A stretch of DNA of 64,000 nucleotides from Kolteria novifilia (GTDB lineage Bacteria; Planctomycetota; Planctomycetia; Kolteriales; Kolteriaceae), in contig CP036279.1 in the NCBI GenBank assembly GCA_007748055.1, positions 5,642,001-5,706,000 on the forward strand, given 5' to 3'. A model generated the notes under the pieces. The model was given only the letters and a program-made list of their open reading frames with translations. It had not been told where the DNA came from and did no database searches. This document shows positions 9,114 through 17,095 of this stretch, in pieces (the first letter of the stretch is position 1; every line of letters begins with the position of its first letter). The position numbers were made by a program, and so were the translations under genes.

Positions 9114-9507
9114 GGCGGTGAACCTTCACATCGAGTCGGGGCACCTGTCGCTTCTCGTCGGCGGCAGTCGGCGAAAAACAAATTTTCGACAAAACCGTGT
9201 CCGGTTCCAAGAACGAATTCTGCTACCGGGGTGGGTGTGGAAGCCCAATGGTCGAGACGGCGGAAGTGGCATCCGGCGGCTTAGCTGATCCGTCGGCGTC
9301 TCGCAATCCCCGCAACTTGCGTTAAAGAGTCAAGGGATGCCCTCCGTCGATCTCGTCATCTTCATCTGCGCGCATCAACCGAAGGGGTTTGGCCATTCCT
9401 TCGGTTGGTAGCGTTTCTTGACGCCGAAGCTCTCCCCCACTCCAACCGAACGACGCGACCCATTCTTCGACGCACGACAACTCGCTGTCGCGGGCGACTC
9501 CCCTCGA
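9114..9507. other. Intergenic stretch with one perfect hairpin
   Basis: No gene is seen in this 394-base stretch between two minus-strand genes. The only clear structure is an inverted repeat at 9376-9407: CAACCGAAGG, a 12-base loop, CCTTCGGTTG. It lies about 100 bases beyond the stop of the SDR gene and could act as its terminator or as an RNA 3' end, although no T-run follows on the minus strand. Confidence 0.6.
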
Positions 9508-10200
9508 TTACTCGATCGTCAGCGGCTTGCCACTGTCGTCGGGCCCCAAGGACAGCAAGTAGGGAACCGCGGCGCGTACCCATTCCTCGGGCTTGTGGAA
9601 GTGCGCGGCGCTGTCGCCGAAATTAGTACGGAGCATTTCGGTGTTGATGATGCCGGGGTTGAGCGCGACCGCGGCCATTCCCTCGGGAAGCTCCTCCGCG
9701 AGCGAGGCGGTCAGTCCCTCCACCGCGAACTTCGAGGCGCAGTAGGGAGCGACGCCTGCCCCGGTCGTCCGCCCCCAGCCGGAGCTGAAATTGACGACAA
9801 TACCGCGTCGTTGGTTGACCATCTCGGGCAAAAAATGGCGCAAGACGTAGTAGGTTCCCTTGAGATTCGTGTCGATCGTGCGGTCGAACTCGGCGTTGGG
9901 GATCTGCCAGAGGGGCGCGGAGTTGTTGATCACCGCCGCGTTGTTGATCAGGAGATCGGGCGGGCCGTGCTCGGAGATGACCGATTCGGCCCACTGCCCG
10001 ACGCGGGTGTCGCTAGTGACGTCGACTTGATCGATGACGTGCGGCGGCCCGAGCATCGACCAGAGATCGGCGAGTTGTTCGGCGGAGCGGCCACAACCGA
10101 AAATCGTGTGACCGAGACGGGCGAACTCGCGCGCCATCGCCAAGCCCAACCCTCGGGTGACTCCCGTGATCACCACCCGCTTCGCCTTCGTCTCGTCCAT
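9508..10200 (-). CDS. SDR-family NAD(P)-dependent oxidoreductase
   Basis: A 230-residue classical short-chain dehydrogenase. Seen in order: the dinucleotide motif TGVTRGLG near residue 12, NNAA near residue 86, the Asn in the DTNLKGTY block, the catalytic Ser in VNFSSGWG, the YCASK active site (Tyr and Lys) and the NPGIINTEM loop. It is cytoplasmic, with no signal peptide. The substrate cannot be told; it is a single gene divergent from the ATPase fragment at 10481. GAGAAGG lies 8 bases before the ATG. It lacks the features of FabG (which would sit near fatty-acid genes), so a general oxidoreductase is the safe name. Confidence 0.93.
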   Translation of the reverse strand: MDETKAKRVVITGVTRGLGLAMAREFARLGHTIFGCGRSAEQLADLWSMLGPPHVIDQVDVTSDTRVGQWAESVISEHGPPDLLINNAAVINNSAPLWQIPNAEFDRTIDTNLKGTYYVLRHFLPEMVNQRRGIVVNFSSGWGRTTGAGVAPYCASKFAVEGLTASLAEELPEGMAAVALNPGIINTEMLRTNFGDSAAHFHKPEEWVRAAVPYLLSLGPDDSGKPLTIE

Positions 10201-10480
10201 CCTGACACCTTCTCCAGATCGTTCGTCGTCGTGGCGTCCATCTGACGACCACTTCCAACGCGGTGTTCGCGACGAGTTAGCATCCCGTCAAACCGCGTCA
10301 GGCTGTACTCCTACGGATATCGTACGCTCTCCGGCAAGGCCACGCTCGGATTCGTACCCAGGTGACCACCCGCTTTCCCGTCACGACCGGAGCGATTACC
10401 ACCATCGACACGGCGGCTTGAGGGGCGTCTCTTGGTCTTTTCCGGCCCTCGGGGGTATGATGCAGGGGAAAGGCGAAGCG

Positions 10481-11281
10481 ATGATCAAGTACCTGAAATT
10501 CAAGAACTTCAAGTCTCTCCGGGACGCGACGCTTCCCCTGGAACCCTTCACGCTCATCGTCGGCCCCAACGCCAGCGGCAAGAGCACGGCATTGGCGGGA
10601 CTCAAGGCGCTCAAGAGTCCCGAAAGCCGAGCCTTCATCAACGAGACTTGCCTGAGCTTTGGGAGCGAGGAGAAGGAACTCAGCATCGAGTTTCAAGTTG
10701 AGGGTGAAACAGAACCCCGGACGCTGGATTGGCCGGTCAAGCCGACGGCGAGAGACTTCACCGCTTCGGAGCTTGGGACTCGCCAAGAGCTTTGGAAGAA
10801 CATTCACCTCGCGGTGCAAGTCTACCACTTTCTTCCGGATTCCCTTTCGACGTCGTCGCCACTCGATCCGTTGTTGAAACTCGGGCCAACCGGTCAGCAC
10901 TTCAGCACAGTGTTGGACCAGTTGCGAGACGATGGGCCCGAATCGTTCGAAGCGCTCAACCAAGAAGTCGCCCGGCTGTTTCCGGAGTTTGATCGAATCC
11001 TTTTTCGGACGCCAACGAAGGGAAACCGTGAGTTCCAGTTGCGGATGAAGAACGGCGGCCATGTCGTGCCAGCCCGCGATCTGTCGGAGGGAACACTTCT
11101 CGCGCTCGCCCTCGTGACCCTTTCGTACCTCCCGAACCCACCGGAGATCATCGGTCTCGAGGAGCCCGATCGTGGAATTCATCCGCGACTCTTGGGCTAC
11201 GTCCGCGATTCCCTCTACCGGCTTGCGTACCCGGATGCCCTCGGCCTCGATCGAAAGCCAGTCCAAGTGATTGCAACGTGA
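10481..11281 (+). pseudogene. AAA/ABC-type ATPase, 5' part, interrupted by IS66 insertion
   Basis: This part encodes residues 1-266 of an OLD/RecF-like predicted ATPase. Visible: N-terminal MIKYLKFKNFKSLRD, Walker A GPNASGKST at residues 28-36, the signature-like ARDLSEGTLLALAL, Walker B in IIGLEEPDRGIHPR, and then QVIAT where the IS66 element enters. The frame stops 4 bases into the element (TGA at 11279-11281). The missing end lies at 14226-14418 and begins at THSPYF, the switch-His motif, so the cut falls exactly inside a conserved catalytic motif. The joined gene would be 990 bp, 329 residues. The ATG at 10481 is chosen over longer readings because the protein begins with the family's first strand there and AGGGGAAAGG lies upstream. 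The residue-266 truncation should lack function. Confidence 0.9.
11270..11277. repeat. IS66 target-site duplication, left copy (ATTGCAAC)
   Basis: ATTGCAAC lies immediately outside the left end of the IS and again at 14218-14225. Eight bases is the usual IS66 duplication. Removing the element and one copy restores the ATPase frame as QVIATTHSPYF. Confidence 0.97.
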
Positions 11282-11299
11282 GCGTTGCAACGGTGGCGT
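11278..11299 (+). repeat. IS66 left terminal inverted repeat
   Basis: Begins GTGAGCGTTGCAACGG. It matches the reverse complement of 14196-14217 at 21 of 22 positions (T/A difference at position 9). It also contains GTTGCAAC, one base from the 8-bp target site. Confidence 0.95.
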
Positions 11300-11343
11300 G
11301 TGGGGGAAGCAGGAGCCGATGACGATGGGGGACCGGTCACCGG

Positions 11344-13032
11344 TCAACGAGGAGTGGCTGCATGGGCGCGGCGTTGGGCACGGCGGGCGCGTTTGCGGTC
11401 GGCTCGTTGGCGAGCTTCGTCGGCGCGCTCTTGGAGACGATGCTGGGGGTGCTCGTCGATCCAACGGTCGGGTAGCAACGGAGGGAGATCCGAAGCCGGA
11501 GTGTTCGGCAGGCGGGTGTAGACATCGCGGAGGTAGGCGAATGGATCGACGTGATGGCGGTTGCAACTCTTGGTCAGGGTGAAGAAGGTGGCGGCGGTCT
11601 CTCCTCCTTGGCTGTTGCCGAAGAAGAGCCACGCCTTGCGGCCGAGGACGGCGTACTTCAGCGCCGCTTCGGTGCGGTTGTTGTCGATGGGAATCGCCCC
11701 ATGGTCGAGATAGCACGCGAAGGACTGCCACCGGTTGGTCATGTAAGCGATGGCGGCGCGCAGCTTCGATTTCGGAAGTTCCCGTTCGCTTTGCTCGAGC
11801 AGCCACTGATGGAACTCGGTCACGATCGGCTTGGCGTCGCGTTGCCGCAGGGCGCCGCGTTGTGACACACTACTGTCACGGGCGCGATCTTCGATGTCGT
11901 AGAGCCGCTGGAAGTAGCCGAGGGCGGTGTGCGTCCGAACGCTCGGCGCGCTGAAGTGGATCTCCTCGAACTTGCGGCGCGCATGAGCCCAGCAACCGAC
12001 GGGGACGATCCGGTCCTCCGCCGCGGCGATTCGCTCGTAGCAGGTGTAGGCGTCCGACTGCAAGTAACCCTGGAAACCGGCGAGGAACTCGTCGGGACCA
12101 TCGCGGCTGCGGTCGGGCGTGAAGTGGAAGCAGTCGTAGGGATGGGCATTGTCGCCGACGGTGCTCCAGAGATAGGTCTTGGTGCAGCCAGGCGGCTCGC
12201 CCGCCAACATCTTGACCGGCGTTTCATCGCAGCCCAGCACCTCGGACTGCAACGCCAGCCGACGCATCAGTTCGACCAACGGCGCGACCGCCAAGGCCAG
12301 GGCGAAGAGCCAACGCTGTTGGGTGCCGCGGCCGATGCGGCAGCCGTGGCGAGCGAGGATGTCCTCTTGTCGGTAGTAGGGTAGATGGTCGGCGAAGCGA
12401 CTGGCGGTCAGATGAGCCCAGAAGCCGGGACCGGTGTAAGCGTCGATCAACTGCGGCGGTTTCTTCGCCGTGGCGATCGTCGTCTCGCCCGATGCTTCGT
12501 CGCGAACGATCACCTCTTGGTAATGTTCGATCACATGGATCGAAGCGGGCGTGAACTCCAGTTGCTCGCTGGTCTTCTTGAAGAACCGCCGGGCGGTCGG
12601 GTCGTTCCTCAGCTCCTCGGGAATCTCTTGCTCGTCGAGTTCGTGACGGACCGTCTTGCGCGGCAGCAGGTCGGGGAAGAGACGCCGGCCGCGTCCCTTG
12701 CTCGAGCGGCGTTCTGGTGACGGTTCGTCGTCATCGCTCTCGTCGTCGTCGCCGGAGCCTGAATCGTCGTCCGCCCCGACGATTGTCGAGTCGAACAAAA
12801 GCCCCTGCTGGGAATCGTCGACGAAGCGTTCCCGCCGCCGGCCGTACAAGGTCCGCTTGAGCAAGTCGACGTCGCTCTGCAAGCGATCGATCGTCTCCTG
12901 CTGCTGAGCGATGGTCTCTTGCTGCTGGGCGATGACGGCGGCTTGCCGTCGGCGCTCCCGATCGAGTTCGAGGATCAACTCGTGGCAGGCGTCGATGTCG
13001 CGAGGGAGGTTCACGTCGAAGGCGTCCATCAA
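11344..13032 (-). CDS. tnpC: IS66 transposase TnpC
   Basis: A 562-residue DDE transposase that catalyses movement of the element. The N-terminus (residues 15-75) is a coiled coil with repeated QQQET units, then an acidic Ser/Asp stretch, then the catalytic core. DDE residues are seen in GCDETPVKML, LQSDAYTCYE and PIDNNRTEAALK, followed by RKAWLFFGNSQGG. The CxxC zinc finger found before the core of many TnpC proteins is not evident. The C-terminal tail is very basic (Arg/Ala-rich). No frameshift is seen. It is the last of the three genes. Confidence 0.95.
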   Translation of the reverse strand: MMDAFDVNLPRDIDACHELILELDRERRRQAAVIAQQQETIAQQQETIDRLQSDVDLLKRTLYGRRRERFVDDSQQGLLFDSTIVGADDDSGSGDDDESDDDEPSPERRSSKGRGRRLFPDLLPRKTVRHELDEQEIPEELRNDPTARRFFKKTSEQLEFTPASIHVIEHYQEVIVRDEASGETTIATAKKPPQLIDAYTGPGFWAHLTASRFADHLPYYRQEDILARHGCRIGRGTQQRWLFALALAVAPLVELMRRLALQSEVLGCDETPVKMLAGEPPGCTKTYLWSTVGDNAHPYDCFHFTPDRSRDGPDEFLAGFQGYLQSDAYTCYERIAAAEDRIVPVGCWAHARRKFEEIHFSAPSVRTHTALGYFQRLYDIEDRARDSSVSQRGALRQRDAKPIVTEFHQWLLEQSERELPKSKLRAAIAYMTNRWQSFACYLDHGAIPIDNNRTEAALKYAVLGRKAWLFFGNSQGGETAATFFTLTKSCNRHHVDPFAYLRDVYTRLPNTPASDLPPLLPDRWIDEHPQHRLQERADEARQRADRKRARRAQRRAHAATPR

Positions 13033-13387
13033 ACCGATCTCAGTTGTCGCGGGGACACCCTAGCACCTCGACGCCGAAGGCGCCAGAGCAGTTTCAGCAT
13101 TTTCGTCGGAATGACGAGAAAACCTGCGAGTCCGCCTCATCGCTGCCATCACCATGACATCGTTGTCGCTCGCGAAGAGAACGCCAGGGTCGATCGTCCA
13201 ACGAGATTGGCAAGCGAAGAACCCTGGGTCCGAGGACAACCGAAGACAAAACTCGGTTTTGGTCGCGTGCCGTCCCATGGCTTCCAGGCTCTCGCCGCCG
13301 CGACGGGGGACTGGCGTCTCGAAGGAGCAGCGGCGCGTCCTGGCTCCGCGGAGCGGCACGCATCATTCGGGAAAGAGCGAGGGGAAG
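13033..13387. other. 355-base spacer between tnpB and tnpC inside the IS66 element
   Basis: In most IS66 elements tnpC follows tnpB closely. Here 355 bases intervene. Several overlapping minus-strand frames of 80-99 codons exist, but none resembles a protein I know and they overlap in different frames, as is usual in GC-rich DNA. The stretch may be an ancestral insertion, a degraded passenger or untranslated sequence. Confidence 0.6.
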
Positions 13388-13783
13388 TCACGAACGACGG
13401 GACGATGACGTCGCGTCACGGTGCCGATCGGAGACTTGAAAGCGCTTGCGATGCCGGACCGAGGAAAGGTCGATGCCCTCGAGAATGAGTGACAATTGTC
13501 CGGCAGTGATCTCGAGGCCAGCCTCGTCGTCGGCCGCCTGGGCGTCGGGAAGCTGATAGCTCCCTTCTTCCAGCTGCTGATACCAAATGCAATAGCCGAC
13601 GCCGCCCCAATAGAGCACCTTGAGGCGATCCCGGCGGCGATTGATGAAGACGAACAAATGGCCCGAAAGCGGATCTTGCTCGAGCACCGATTCCGCCAAG
13701 GCGATGAGCCCGTGAAAGCTCTTACGCATATCGACCGGTTCCCGGGCCAGGAAGATCCGCACCTGGTGAGGGATCGACCACAT
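13388..13783 (-). CDS. tnpB: IS66 accessory protein TnpB (Orf2)
   Basis: A 131-residue member of the IS66 Orf2-like family required for transposition along with TnpA and TnpC; its precise role is unclear. Seen: EPVDMRKSFHGLIAL, LFVFINRRRDRLKVLYW and GGVGYCIWYQQLE, the conserved core, then LILEGIDLSSVRHRKRF. The last about 15 residues (Ser/Arg-rich) exceed the normal 115-117, next to the unusual spacer, so the 3' end may have been altered. It starts 2 bases after the tnpA stop. Confidence 0.94.
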   Translation of the reverse strand: MWSIPHQVRIFLAREPVDMRKSFHGLIALAESVLEQDPLSGHLFVFINRRRDRLKVLYWGGVGYCIWYQQLEEGSYQLPDAQAADDEAGLEITAGQLSLILEGIDLSSVRHRKRFQVSDRHRDATSSSRRS

Positions 13784-13785
13784 GC

Positions 13786-14139
13786 TCAGCCCTCCTCCAC
13801 GCTATCGAGGGCGGCAAGCACTTTGCGCAACGCGTCGCTGTCGACGTGGGCCGGCGCCCGCACGATGTAGCCTCGGGGATGAACGATCTCGATCACGCTC
13901 GTCGATTCGGGAACCACCCGCAACGCGACGAACGGCGACGGACACGCCCCACCGCCATCGACCGCAGTCGACCGTTTCTCTTTTCGATCGCGTCGCTGTA
14001 GCTCACGCCGCCAGCCGTAGAACGACGCCTCCGAAATCCCTTCTTCCCGGCAGAACCTCCGAACGCCCCGCCCGCTCTCCTCTTGCCGACGAACGACCTC
14101 CCGCCAATACGCTTCCTTCTCCGCACAACGATCTCGCAT
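13786..14139 (-). CDS. tnpA: IS66 accessory protein TnpA (Orf1)
   Basis: A 117-residue helix-turn-helix protein, the first gene of the element. Residues 12-50 hold the DNA-binding domain (VRRQEESGRGVRRFCREEG, then SEASFYGWRREL), typical of IS66 Orf1. The C-terminal part, IEIVHPRGYIVRAPAHVD, is the usual strand region. The gene begins about 56 bases inside the right inverted repeat. Confidence 0.93.
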   Translation of the reverse strand: MRDRCAEKEAYWREVVRRQEESGRGVRRFCREEGISEASFYGWRRELQRRDRKEKRSTAVDGGGACPSPFVALRVVPESTSVIEIVHPRGYIVRAPAHVDSDALRKVLAALDSVEEG

Positions 14140-14195
14140 CTTCCGCCTCGCGACAAACCAGGGCCAACCAACCCAAGCCTACCGCAACCGACAAG

Positions 14196-14217
14196 ACGCC
14201 ACCGTTGCTACGCTCAC
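14196..14217 (-). repeat. IS66 right terminal inverted repeat
   Basis: Read on the minus strand it begins GTGAGCGTAGCAACGG and pairs with 11278-11299 with one mismatch. The right 8-bp target duplication follows it. Confidence 0.95.
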
Positions 14218-14225
14218 ATTGCAAC
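14218..14225. repeat. IS66 target-site duplication, right copy (ATTGCAAC)
   Basis: Identical to 11270-11277. The ATPase coding sequence resumes directly after it. Confidence 0.97.
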
Positions 14226-14418
14226 GACGCACTCGCCCTATTTCCTAGACCTATTTCGGGAGCACCCGGAAGAAGTTGTGATCGCACGCAAACAAACCAG
14301 CAACACAACCTTCGCTCGCCTTTCGGACATGAGCAACATCGAAGAGATCTTGGAGGTCGGGTCTCTTGGTGAGGTCTGGTTCAGCGGCGTCCTTGGTGGA
14401 GTCCCCTCTGGCGCATGA
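14226..14418 (+). pseudogene. AAA/ABC-type ATPase, 3' part, separated by IS66
   Basis: The rest of the ATPase: it reads THSPYFLDLF, with the switch His that follows Walker B strands in OLD/RecF-like ATPases, then a helix-rich C-terminus ending in GGVPSGA. The stop overlaps the start of the next gene as ATGA (14415-14418), showing that the two genes were translationally coupled before the insertion. An open frame runs into this stretch from inside the IS, but a functional fusion is unlikely. Confidence 0.9.
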
Positions 14419-15044
14419 AGCGAGTCGCCGTCGTTTGCGAGTCAGCGACAGACGAACCTATCCTCAAACGGATCATAGATGGTCTGATTGCGGACGACGT
14501 CGAGTTCAAAGAGTCACCGGTTCGGCGACGTGCTGGTGGAGTGGGCTCCCTGCTAGCCCAACTCGAAGCGATATTTCTATCCGTGCACTTTCGCTCCGAC
14601 TGCAATGGAATGGCTGTCATTTGTGATGCGGACACGTCAAAAGTCAGATGGACCGATATCAACCAAGGGGTGTCCGATCGACTGGAGCAGATGCGACAAA
14701 TAGTCGCGTCAGCGAGAAAGAAACTCAACCCTGGACGTATCGGAGGCGAACTCAAGGTCGCTTTCGGAATCGCCATCCCTTGCTTGGAAGCGTGGTTGCT
14801 TTGCGGAAAAGACCACGGTGTCTCCGAACGCGCCTGGATCGAGGCGAAGAGGAACAATCGCTCCGCTCCCTATCCTGGACAGCAACTGAAACAGTTCGTC
14901 TACGGTACCGACAGACCGGCTGGCGACGTCCAGCGTGACCGTGGTGTCGAGGAAGCGACTCGCGTCGCCTCCATCCTTGATCGCCTCGAGAACGACTTCC
15001 CTATCGGGTTCGGCTCACTGGCCAAAGAGATTCGCTCTTGGTGA
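14415..15044 (+). CDS. TOPRIM-like protein, partner of the interrupted ATPase
   Basis: A 209-residue soluble protein. The start MKRVAVVCESATDEPILKR resembles the first strand and conserved Glu of TOPRIM-type proteins (DUF4276, RloB and OLD-like), and GMAVICDADTSKV gives the following Asp-x-Asp. The later IAIPCLEAWLLCGKD matches the EAWLL helix often seen in such ATPase partners. A nuclease role is therefore plausible but not shown. Its ATG is inside the ATPase stop (ATGA), so the two were one unit. The insertion probably cuts its usual transcription and coupling. The reading frame itself is intact. Confidence 0.75.
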   Translation: MKRVAVVCESATDEPILKRIIDGLIADDVEFKESPVRRRAGGVGSLLAQLEAIFLSVHFRSDCNGMAVICDADTSKVRWTDINQGVSDRLEQMRQIVASARKKLNPGRIGGELKVAFGIAIPCLEAWLLCGKDHGVSERAWIEAKRNNRSAPYPGQQLKQFVYGTDRPAGDVQRDRGVEEATRVASILDRLENDFPIGFGSLAKEIRSW

Positions 15045-15146
15045 GTCGACGCCACCTTGAGGAACGTTGATCTCGCCCTCGACGACGGAGTCGGCTATAA
15101 GTCTCGGTTCCGACTCCCTCGAAGAACACTCACCCTTCCCGAGATT

Positions 15147-15210
15147 CAACCTCCGCCCGAGACCTCTTGCGGCTTCGCCGCCCCGGGAGCACAGCAACCG
15201 GGGCTACCCA
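15147..15210. repeat. Dispersed intergenic repeat, copy 1
   Basis: Contains CAACCTCCGCCCGAGACC and CACAGCAACCGGGGCTACCC, also found with an internal insertion at 52729-52823. The rest of 15045-15356 has no gene and leads to the first SGNH hydrolase. Confidence 0.7.
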
Positions 15211-15356
15211 CTGGTGAACAGATTCACCATCAGAATTCCGGGCGCACACTTCATCTCATCGGCCTGCTTCGAACTGCCATTTTTCCGCGAAACCACTACC
15301 ATACTCCGCGTGAGCTTTCCCACCGTGTCACTCCCTCCTGAATGAGGATTCCCGCC

Positions 15357-16091
15357 ATGAATCGGTTCGCGATGTCATTGCTTGCCGGCTTTCTGTTGGC
15401 TTCGTTGGTGAGTGCCAACGATGCTGCTCCCGCGAAGAAAGCGAAGTCGAACACCACTACCGCTTCCAAGCAAGCCAGGAAGAATCCCGCCTACGCCGAG
15501 GTCGTTGACGATCCCTCGCTCCCGAGAGTCCTTCTCATCGGCGACTCGATTTCGATTGGCTACACCCTGCCCGTTCGGGAGAAGCTCATGGGCAAAGCCA
15601 ACATCCACCGCATCAAAACCAACGGTGGTCCAACAACGCGGGGCGTCGCGAGCATCGACTCCTGGCTCGGCGACGGGAATTGGGACCTCATCCACTTCAA
15701 CTGGGGGATCCATGACGTCGTCAAACGCGAAAAGGGCGGCCCCAACCGCGTGCCACTCAAGGAGTACACGAAGAACTTGGAGTCGCTGACCGATCGGCTC
15801 AAGGAGACCGGAGCCACGCTGGTTTGGGCGACGACGACCCCCATTCCCGACGGCGTCGTCGAACCGGTCGTCATCCTCGACTCCGATGTCCAGGCCTACA
15901 ATGCGGCCGCCGCGAAGATCATGATGAAGAAGAACATCGCGACCGACGACCTCTACAGCTTCGCCAAACCGCAGTTGGAGAAGATCCAACGGAAAGCCAA
16001 CGTCCACTTCACGCCGGAGGGATCGAAGGTGCTTGGCGAGCAAGTGGCCAACCACATCGAAAAGACGTTGAAGGAAGCCCGGAAGAAATAG
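15357..16091 (+). CDS. Secreted SGNH/GDSL-type hydrolase, paralogue 1
   Basis: A 244-residue exported protein: signal peptide MNRFAMSLLAGFLLASLVSA, a short Lys-rich linker, then an SGNH-fold domain. Blocks seen: [11 protein letters not shown] (nucleophile Ser), the GGPTTRG glycine block, FNWGIHD (block III, with Asn before Trp-Gly), and VHFTPEGSKVLG (catalytic His). It probably removes acyl groups from a sugar or lipid; the substrate is unknown. An upstream in-frame ATG 15 bases earlier is rejected because paralogue 2 begins at the matching Met with the same GAGGATTCC spacing. The signal peptide predicts the periplasm or outside. Confidence 0.9.
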   Translation: MNRFAMSLLAGFLLASLVSANDAAPAKKAKSNTTTASKQARKNPAYAEVVDDPSLPRVLLIGDSISIGYTLPVREKLMGKANIHRIKTNGGPTTRGVASIDSWLGDGNWDLIHFNWGIHDVVKREKGGPNRVPLKEYTKNLESLTDRLKETGATLVWATTTPIPDGVVEPVVILDSDVQAYNAAAAKIMMKKNIATDDLYSFAKPQLEKIQRKANVHFTPEGSKVLGEQVANHIEKTLKEARKK

Positions 16092-16266
16092 TCGGCCGTG
16101 ACTATCGGCAACGAGGGACTCCCCCCCACTCTCGATCGAAGAGCGGAACCGACCCTCGGCCCAGGTGTCCGCGGCTCGCTCCGGTCGTCCTCCTCCGGCG
16201 TGCCACTTGAGCGCCGAACCACTACGATAGGCCCCGTGGTAATTCCCCCGAACGAGGATTCCGAGC

Positions 16267-17016
16267 ATGAACCGATTCGCGATTTCTTTGGTGGCCAGTT
16301 GCCTTGTCGTCTCCCTGGTCAGCGCCAAGGATACAAAGCCCGCCAAGAAGGCAACGTCGCGCGTCACCGGCGTCTCCAAACGTCTTCAGAAGAATCCCGC
16401 CTTCGCCGAAGTTGTCGATGATCCCTCCCTCCCCCGAGTCCTTCTCATCGGGGATTCGATTTCGATTGGCTACACGGTCCCCGTTCGCGACATGCTCAAG
16501 GGGAAGGCCAACGTCCACCGCATCATGACCAATGGTGGCCCGACGACGCGAGGGGTCGAGCAACTTGACTCCTGGATCGGCAAAGGGGACTGGGATCTCA
16601 TCCACTTCAACTGGGGCCTTCACGACCTCAAGTTCATGGATGACGGCAAGAAGCAGGTCTCGCTCGAGGACTACAAGAAGAACCTGAACGAACTGACCGA
16701 TCGGCTCGGCAAGACGGGAGCCATCCTGGTCTGGGCGTCGACGACTCCCGTTCCCGAGGGTAACCTCAAACCAATCCGTCACGATTCGGATGTGAAGGCC
16801 TACAACGCGGCCGCCGCCGAGATCATGAAGAAGAAGAACATCGCAACCGACGATCTCTACTCGTTCGCCAAGCCGAAGCTCGAGAAGATTCAGATCCCGG
16901 TAAACGTCCACTTCACGCCCGCCGGCTCGAAGGTGCTCGGCAAACAAGTCGCGGGGTACATCCAGAAGAAGCTCAAGGACGCTCCGAAGAAGGAGCCGGC
17001 GACGCCGGGCACCTAG
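16267..17016 (+). CDS. Secreted SGNH/GDSL-type hydrolase, paralogue 2
   Basis: A 249-residue tandem duplicate of the preceding gene. Signal peptide [24 protein letters not shown] blocks [26 protein letters not shown] and [12 protein letters not shown]. Differences: the loop after FNWG-x-HD is remodelled, and the C-terminus has a Pro-rich tail (KKEPATPGT). The upstream region shares the ACCACTAC and GAGGATTCC elements with copy 1, so the duplication included the promoter or leader. Both should be expressed and secreted similarly. They probably act on related but not identical esters. Confidence 0.9.
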   Translation: MNRFAISLVASCLVVSLVSAKDTKPAKKATSRVTGVSKRLQKNPAFAEVVDDPSLPRVLLIGDSISIGYTVPVRDMLKGKANVHRIMTNGGPTTRGVEQLDSWIGKGDWDLIHFNWGLHDLKFMDDGKKQVSLEDYKKNLNELTDRLGKTGAILVWASTTPVPEGNLKPIRHDSDVKAYNAAAAEIMKKKNIATDDLYSFAKPKLEKIQIPVNVHFTPAGSKVLGKQVAGYIQKKLKDAPKKEPATPGT

Positions 17017-17095
17017 CAGCCCAAGGGACACGGCGGCAGGGAACGAGTCGACTCCAACTTCCACTCATCTCTCGAGGACGAAAGCCAACAACTCC

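Larger units (their letters stand above)
11278..14217. mobile_element. Complete IS66-family insertion sequence, 2940 bp
   Basis: The element has terminal inverted repeats at 11278-11299 and 14196-14217 (22 bp with one mismatch, both beginning GTGAGCGT), an 8-bp target duplication, and the three-gene set tnpA-tnpB-tnpC on the minus strand. The ends, the duplication and the restored host frame agree exactly, so the boundaries are certain to the base. All three genes appear open, so it may still be mobile. A 355-base stretch separates tnpB from tnpC, longer than is usual. The near identity of the duplication and ends suggests a fairly recent event; that is inference. Confidence 0.97.

Noticed and set aside
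10157-10480. A long N-terminal extension of the ATPase
   Set aside because: It overlaps the SDR gene on the other strand; the ATPase fold starts at 10481, where a ribosome-binding site is found.
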